Below are positions 59,908 through 64,000 of a DNA stretch of 64,000 nucleotides, in pieces; within the stretch, counting starts at the first letter, position 1, and every line of letters starts with the position of its first letter. Source of the stretch: Buttiauxella sp965119215 (GTDB lineage Bacteria; Pseudomonadota; Gammaproteobacteria; Enterobacterales; Enterobacteriaceae); NCBI GenBank assembly GCA_965119215.1, contig CBCPKK010000035.1, forward strand, positions 1 through 64,000, given 5' to 3'. The notes below the pieces were generated by a model. It did not search any database. It was given only the letters and a program-made list of their open reading frames with translations, and was not told the origin of the DNA. Both the position numbers and the translations under genes were made by a program.

Positions 59908-59992
59908 GACATAAAAAAACTGACCTTTTACGGTCAGTTTTTCAGAGATTAAAACATGCAGGAATATTTTTCCTGGACTATCTCATAGTAAC
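59908..59992. repeat. Direct repeat, gor tail and terminator (gor-proximal copy)
   Basis: An 85-bp partner of the repeat at 57438. It includes the true gor stop codon (59978-59980), the last codons of gor and the gor terminator (arms AAAAACTGACC/GGTCAGTTTTT at about 59914-59943). The two copies define an islet of about 2.5 kb. Confidence 0.92.
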
Positions 59993-61330
59993 AAACTCTT
60001 CCGACCCAGTTGGGTGAATCGCCACGGTATTGTCGAAGTCTTTTTTAGTTGCGCCCATTTTCAGTGCAACCGCAAAGCCTTGCAGCATTTCATCCATGCC
60101 GTAACCGATGCCGTGAATACCGACAATCTTCTCGTCTGGTCCCGCGCAAACCAGCTTCATGCGGCATGGCTGGCGGTGAGATGTCACTGCGGTGTACATC
60201 GCAGTAAATGCAGATTTATACACCTTCACGTTATCGTCGCCGTACTGTTCACGCGCTTGTGGTTCGGTTAAACCGACCGTACCGATTGGTGGGTGGCTGA
60301 ACACGACGGTTGGCACGTTGCTGTAATCCAGATGTTCGTCTGGCTTATTGTTAAACAAGCGTTCTGACAAGCGACGGCCAGCGGCAACGGCTACTGGAGT
60401 CAGTTCCACCGCACCGGTGTTATCGCCCACGGCATAAATACCTGGCACGCTGGTGTTCTGGAATTTATCGACTTCGATATAGCCTTTAGCGTTGGTTTTC
60501 ACACCGGTAACCGCCAGATTGAAGCTGTCCGTTGCCGGTTCGCGGCCAATCGCCCAAATCAGGCAATCTACCGTTTCTGAACGGCCATCTTCAAGATGCA
60601 GAGTCAGGCTGCCATCGGCATTTTTCTCAACCGCTTTCGGCACGGCTTGCGTGTGCAGCGTTGGGCCTTCGGTGTTAATCACTTCCAGCAGCGTTTCAAC
60701 AATCAGCGGATCAAAAGTACGCAGCGGTGCGTGTTTGCGCACAAACAGATGCGTTTCGGCACCCAGCGCGTTAACCACGCCTGCGATTTCAACGGCGATA
60801 TAACCTGCGCCGACTACAGCAATGCGTTTTGGTAGTGCTGGCAGCGCAAAGAAGCCGTCGGAATCAATACCGTATTCAGCGCCTGGAATAGACGGTTGGC
60901 TTGGACGGCCACCCGTTGCAATCAGAATGTGGTCAGCGGTGATGGTTTCGCCGTTCACTTCCACGGTGTGCGCATCGACAAATTTGGCAAAGCCACGGAT
61001 TACGTCAACGTTGTTTTTACCCAGCACGTTGTCGTAAGAGGTGTGGATGCGGTCGATATACGCGGTGCGGTTGGCGATCAGTTTGTCCCAGTCGAATTTG
61101 TTCACCGTGGTGTCAAAGCCGTAGTCCGGGCCATAGTTATGGATGGCTTCTGCGATTTGCGCCGCATGCCACATCACCTTTTTCGGTACGCAACCCACGT
61201 TTACGCAGGTGCCGCCCAGCTCTTTCGCCTCAATCAGTGCGCACTTCTTCCCATACATCGCCGCACGGTTAATGGAGGCAATCCCGCCGCTGCCGCCGCC
61301 AATGGCGAGGTAGTCATAATGTTTGGTCAT
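59978..61330 (-). CDS. gor: Glutathione reductase Gor
   Basis: A 450-aa FAD flavoenzyme that reduces glutathione disulfide with NADPH. The FAD motif is GGGSGGIAS, the redox pair is Cys42/Cys47 in GGTCVNVGCVPK, the NADPH fold is GAGYIAVEIAG, and the active-site His is in HPTGSEEF near the C-terminus. The length equals that of E. coli Gor. The stop lies within a direct repeat, so its 3' end was the site of the DUF262 islet insertion; the coding sequence is intact. Confidence 0.98.
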   Translation of the reverse strand: MTKHYDYLAIGGGSGGIASINRAAMYGKKCALIEAKELGGTCVNVGCVPKKVMWHAAQIAEAIHNYGPDYGFDTTVNKFDWDKLIANRTAYIDRIHTSYDNVLGKNNVDVIRGFAKFVDAHTVEVNGETITADHILIATGGRPSQPSIPGAEYGIDSDGFFALPALPKRIAVVGAGYIAVEIAGVVNALGAETHLFVRKHAPLRTFDPLIVETLLEVINTEGPTLHTQAVPKAVEKNADGSLTLHLEDGRSETVDCLIWAIGREPATDSFNLAVTGVKTNAKGYIEVDKFQNTSVPGIYAVGDNTGAVELTPVAVAAGRRLSERLFNNKPDEHLDYSNVPTVVFSHPPIGTVGLTEPQAREQYGDDNVKVYKSAFTAMYTAVTSHRQPCRMKLVCAGPDEKIVGIHGIGYGMDEMLQGFAVALKMGATKKDFDNTVAIHPTGSEEFVTMR

Positions 61331-61420
61331 GATGTTTCCCTATTGAGTCGAAAAATATGCGCGATTGTAGCGCGTCGCGAGTGTTTAGCAGCAAGGTTCC
61401 ACCGATGGCTGCAATAGCCG

Positions 61421-62263
61421 TTACTCAGGCACGACCCAGCTTAACGTTGTGGAGCCATTGCCGGATGGAACCAGAGTTTTATGCAGCCACGGCAGTACAT
61501 TAGCCATTTGCTGTTCGAGTTTCCACGGCGGATTGACAACAATCATGCCGGAAGCGGTCATGCCACGGCGGTCGCTGTCCGGGAGTACGGCCAGTTCAAT
61601 TTGCAGAATACGACGAATGCCGGTTTCTTCCAGTTCACGCAGCATACGTTTGATTTGCTGGCGCATAACGACCGGATACCACAGCGCGTAAGTACCTGTC
61701 GCAAAACGTTTGTAGCCTTCGTTGATACCCGTGACGACCGCCTGGTAGTCGGTTTTAATTTCGTATGGCGGGTCGATAAGAATCAGACCGCGACGCGAAA
61801 CTGGCGGCAGCTTAGATTTCAGCTGGGTGTAACCGTCAGCGCGTTCAACGCGGGCACGATTGTCTTTCTGGAACTCGTTACGCAGCAACGGGAAGTCTGA
61901 CGGGTGCAGTTCAGTCAGTTGTAGGCTGTCTTGCTCGCGCAGAAGCTGGCGCGCAATCAGTGGGGAACCAGGGTAGTAACGCAGTTGGCCGCTGTGGTTA
62001 TAGGCTTTAACTGCATTGATATACGGCTCAAGTTCGGCTGGCAAATCATCGTGCTGCCAGATGCGGGCGATCCCTTCCAGATATTCACCGGTGCGCTCGG
62101 CATGCTCACTACTCAGCTTGTATCGGCCAGCTCCCGCATGTGTATCGAGATAAAGGAAAGGTTTCTCTTTCTCTTTTAACGATTCGATGATTAAGGATTG
62201 AACGGTATGTTTTAGTACGTCGGCGTGGTTGCCGGCGTGAAAGCTGTGACGATAACTGAGCAT
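61421..62263 (-). CDS. rlmJ: 23S rRNA (adenine-N6) methyltransferase RlmJ
   Basis: A 280-aa Rossmann-fold SAM enzyme that methylates A2030 of 23S rRNA. The N-terminus, LSYRHSFHAGNHADVLKH, is invariant in the family. SAM-binding DTHAGAGRY and the catalytic DPPYE (in LILIDPPYEIKTDY) are intact. The open frame extends to 62329, but the ATG at 62263 gives the E. coli start and length. Located between gor and prlC as in E. coli. Confidence 0.96.
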   Translation of the reverse strand: MLSYRHSFHAGNHADVLKHTVQSLIIESLKEKEKPFLYLDTHAGAGRYKLSSEHAERTGEYLEGIARIWQHDDLPAELEPYINAVKAYNHSGQLRYYPGSPLIARQLLREQDSLQLTELHPSDFPLLRNEFQKDNRARVERADGYTQLKSKLPPVSRRGLILIDPPYEIKTDYQAVVTGINEGYKRFATGTYALWYPVVMRQQIKRMLRELEETGIRRILQIELAVLPDSDRRGMTASGMIVVNPPWKLEQQMANVLPWLHKTLVPSGNGSTTLSWVVPE

Positions 62264-62430
62264 GAATGCAGGGTTTCCAAAGACAAAAGAAGAACAACTA
62301 TTCTGCACAGTATACAGCCTTATGCTCACTGCCTGGCATTGAAATTAGCTACACTAAGCCTCATCTTAATAAGATTGCTTTTGTAGCGCGCGTGGCGCGC
62401 TCCATTTCTCAGATATCAGGAACCGCGCTT

Positions 62431-64000
62431 ATGACTAATCCATTGCTAACGCCTTTCGACCTGCCGCCGTTTTCCGCTTTAAAACCTGAACATATTGTCC
62501 CCGCAGTGCAACAAGCGCTGGATGATTGCCGTGCGAAAGTCGAAAGCGTGGTGGCACAGGGCGCACCTTATAGCTGGGAAAATCTTTGCCAGCCGCTGGC
62601 TGAAGTTGATGACCGCCTGGGGCGTATTTTCTCGCCAGTGAGCCATTTGAATTCGGTACAAAACAGCCCAGAATTGCGCGAAGCCTACGAACAAACGTTG
62701 CCGTTGCTGTCTGAATACAGCACCTGGGTGGGCCAGCACGAAGGGCTTTACCAGGCTTATCGCAACCTGCGTGACGGTGCGAATTATGCCGATCTCAGCC
62801 TTGCTGAGAAAAAAGCCGTTGATAACGCGCTGCGTGATTTCGAACTTTCTGGTATTGGTTTGCCGGAAGAGAAACAAAAGCGTTATGGCGAAATTGCCGC
62901 GCGCTTGTCTGAACTGGGTTCGACCTACAGCAACAATGTGCTGGATGCGACTCAGGGCTGGACGAAACTGATTACTGATGACGCCGAGCTGTCCGGTATG
63001 CCTGAAAGCGCCATGGCTGCTGCCCGTGCTCAAGCCGAAGCGAAAGAGCAGGACGGCTGGTTGCTGACGCTGGATATCCCAAGCTATTTGCCCGTGCTGA
63101 CTTACTGCGACAACCGCGAACTGCGTGAAGAAATGTACCGCGCCTATGCGACTCGTGCTTCCGATCAGGGGCCGAATGCAGGCAAGTGGGACAACACGCC
63201 GGTAATGGAAGAGATTCTGGCGCTGCGCCATGAACTGGCGGAGTTGCTGGGCTTTGGTAACTATGCGGAAAAATCCCTCGCCACCAAAATGGCTGAAAAC
63301 CCGCAGCAGGTTCTGGAGTTCTTAACCGATCTGGCTAAACGTGCGCGCCCACAGGGTGAAGCGGAACTGGCGCAACTGCGCGAGTTTACGCAGAAAGAAT
63401 TTAACGTCACTGAGCTGGAACCGTGGGATATCACGTATTACAGCGAAAAACAGAAACAGCATCTGTACAGCATCAGCGACGAGCAACTGCGCCCGTACTT
63501 CCCGGAAGACCGTGCGGTTAACGGCCTGTTTGAAGTCGTAAAACGCATTTACGGTATTACCGCAAAAGAGCGTAAAGATATCGACGTCTGGCATGCGGAT
63601 GTGCGTTTCTTCGAGCTGTATGACGAAAAAGGTGAACTGCGCGGCAGCTTCTATCTCGACCTGTACGCCCGCGAAAACAAACGCGGCGGAGCGTGGATGG
63701 ATGACTGCGTGGGCCAGATGCGTAAAGCAGACGGTTCGCTGCAAAAACCGGTCGCTTATCTGACCTGTAACTTTAACCGTCCGGTCAACGGCAAACCTGC
63801 ATTGTTTACCCATGACGAAGTGATCACGCTGTTCCATGAGTTCGGCCACGGCTTGCACCATATGCTGACCAAAGTCGAAACGGCGGGCGTTTCCGGTATC
63901 AACGGCGTGCCGTGGGATGCGGTCGAACTGCCAAGCCAGTTTATGGAAAACTGGTGCTGGGAACCTGAAGCGCTGGCGTTTATCTCTGGCCATTACGAAA
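62431..64000 (+). CDS. prlC: Oligopeptidase A PrlC (3' end beyond the window)
   Basis: The first 523 codons of a cytoplasmic M3 zinc metallopeptidase (680 aa in E. coli). It degrades short peptides, including cleaved signal peptides. The N-terminus (TNPLLTPFDLPPF) and the zinc motif HEFGH (His469-His473) are present; the C-terminal quarter is cut off by the window. An AGGAACCG ribosome-binding site lies upstream of the ATG. It is divergent from rlmJ across about 170 bp. Confidence 0.97.
   Translation, partial: MTNPLLTPFDLPPFSALKPEHIVPAVQQALDDCRAKVESVVAQGAPYSWENLCQPLAEVDDRLGRIFSPVSHLNSVQNSPELREAYEQTLPLLSEYSTWVGQHEGLYQAYRNLRDGANYADLSLAEKKAVDNALRDFELSGIGLPEEKQKRYGEIAARLSELGSTYSNNVLDATQGWTKLITDDAELSGMPESAMAAARAQAEAKEQDGWLLTLDIPSYLPVLTYCDNRELREEMYRAYATRASDQGPNAGKWDNTPVMEEILALRHELAELLGFGNYAEKSLATKMAENPQQVLEFLTDLAKRARPQGEAELAQLREFTQKEFNVTELEPWDITYYSEKQKQHLYSISDEQLRPYFPEDRAVNGLFEVVKRIYGITAKERKDIDVWHADVRFFELYDEKGELRGSFYLDLYARENKRGGAWMDDCVGQMRKADGSLQKPVAYLTCNFNRPVNGKPALFTHDEVITLFHEFGHGLHHMLTKVETAGVSGINGVPWDAVELPSQFMENWCWEPEALAFISGHYE

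Noticed and set aside
57438..59992. The gor-tail repeats considered as ends of an insertion sequence
   Set aside because: They are direct, not inverted, the interior has no transposase, and the repeat content is core gor sequence.
1..64000. CRISPR arrays, rRNA genes and complete insertion sequences
   Set aside because: No regularly spaced repeat array, no rRNA-like sequence and no transposase gene were seen.

Overview
The window comes from the chromosome of a member of the Enterobacteriaceae. Gene content and order over most of its length follow the E. coli yiaD-to-prlC segment: yiaD, bisC, yiaC, tag, yhjY, yhjX, eptB, a proline tRNA, dppABCDF, a cellulose operon, pdeK, dctA, yhjJ, kdgK, pdeH, yhjG, yhjE, yhjD, yhjC, then gor, rlmJ, prlC. 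It is not E. coli itself. The cellulose operon is of a different type, and the yhjC-gor interval carries unrelated cargo. I cannot fix the genus from sequence alone; an Enterobacter, Lelliottia, Kluyvera or Buttiauxella relative would fit.

Layout. 1-9.1 kb is core: the outer-membrane lipoprotein YiaD, biotin sulfoxide reductase, an acetyltransferase, 3-methyladenine glycosylase, a beta-barrel protein, the pyruvate-responsive transporter YhjX with a recognisable YpdB operator, an Ohr-type peroxidase and the LPS-modifying enzyme EptB. 9.1-10.9 kb has a tRNA-Pro(TGG) whose 3' end and terminator are duplicated, an unrecognised lipoprotein gene and a 740-bp leader region before dppA. 10.9-16.5 kb is the dipeptide ABC importer operon. 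17.2-28.4 kb is a complete type I cellulose operon, bcsO-Q-A-B-C-D-Z, in the place where E. coli has its bcsRQABZC/bcsEFG (type II) system. It is followed by two c-di-GMP phosphodiesterases: PdeK, which here has lost its GGDEF domain, and PdeH, which has a near-consensus sigma-28 flagellar promoter. Together they suggest c-di-GMP control that links swimming with cellulose secretion: BcsA has a PilZ domain that binds c-di-GMP, and PdeH and PdeK degrade it.

41-60 kb is the accessory part, between yhjC and gor, an interval that is also variable in E. coli. It holds an SDR oxidoreductase, small stress and cupin genes, and an orphan type VI secretion module. That module consists of VgrG, a LysM plus lysozyme-like effector and two paralogous periplasmic immunity proteins, with a decayed copy of the effector 3' end between the immunity genes. 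Next come yjiS/yjiR, a large HEPN-type membrane protein, a lactose/cellobiose-type PTS operon with its own porin and LacI repressor but no glycosidase, and finally an AT-rich islet with a single DUF262-HNH protein (a GmrSD-like candidate phage-defence nuclease). This islet is bracketed by about 84-bp direct repeats copied from the end of gor and its terminator.

Five short inverted repeats of one family (CCCTCTCC ... GGAGAGGG) lie just downstream of genes across the window. The first 87 bases contain a near match to a Tn5/Nextera mosaic end and are probably an assembly or library artefact.
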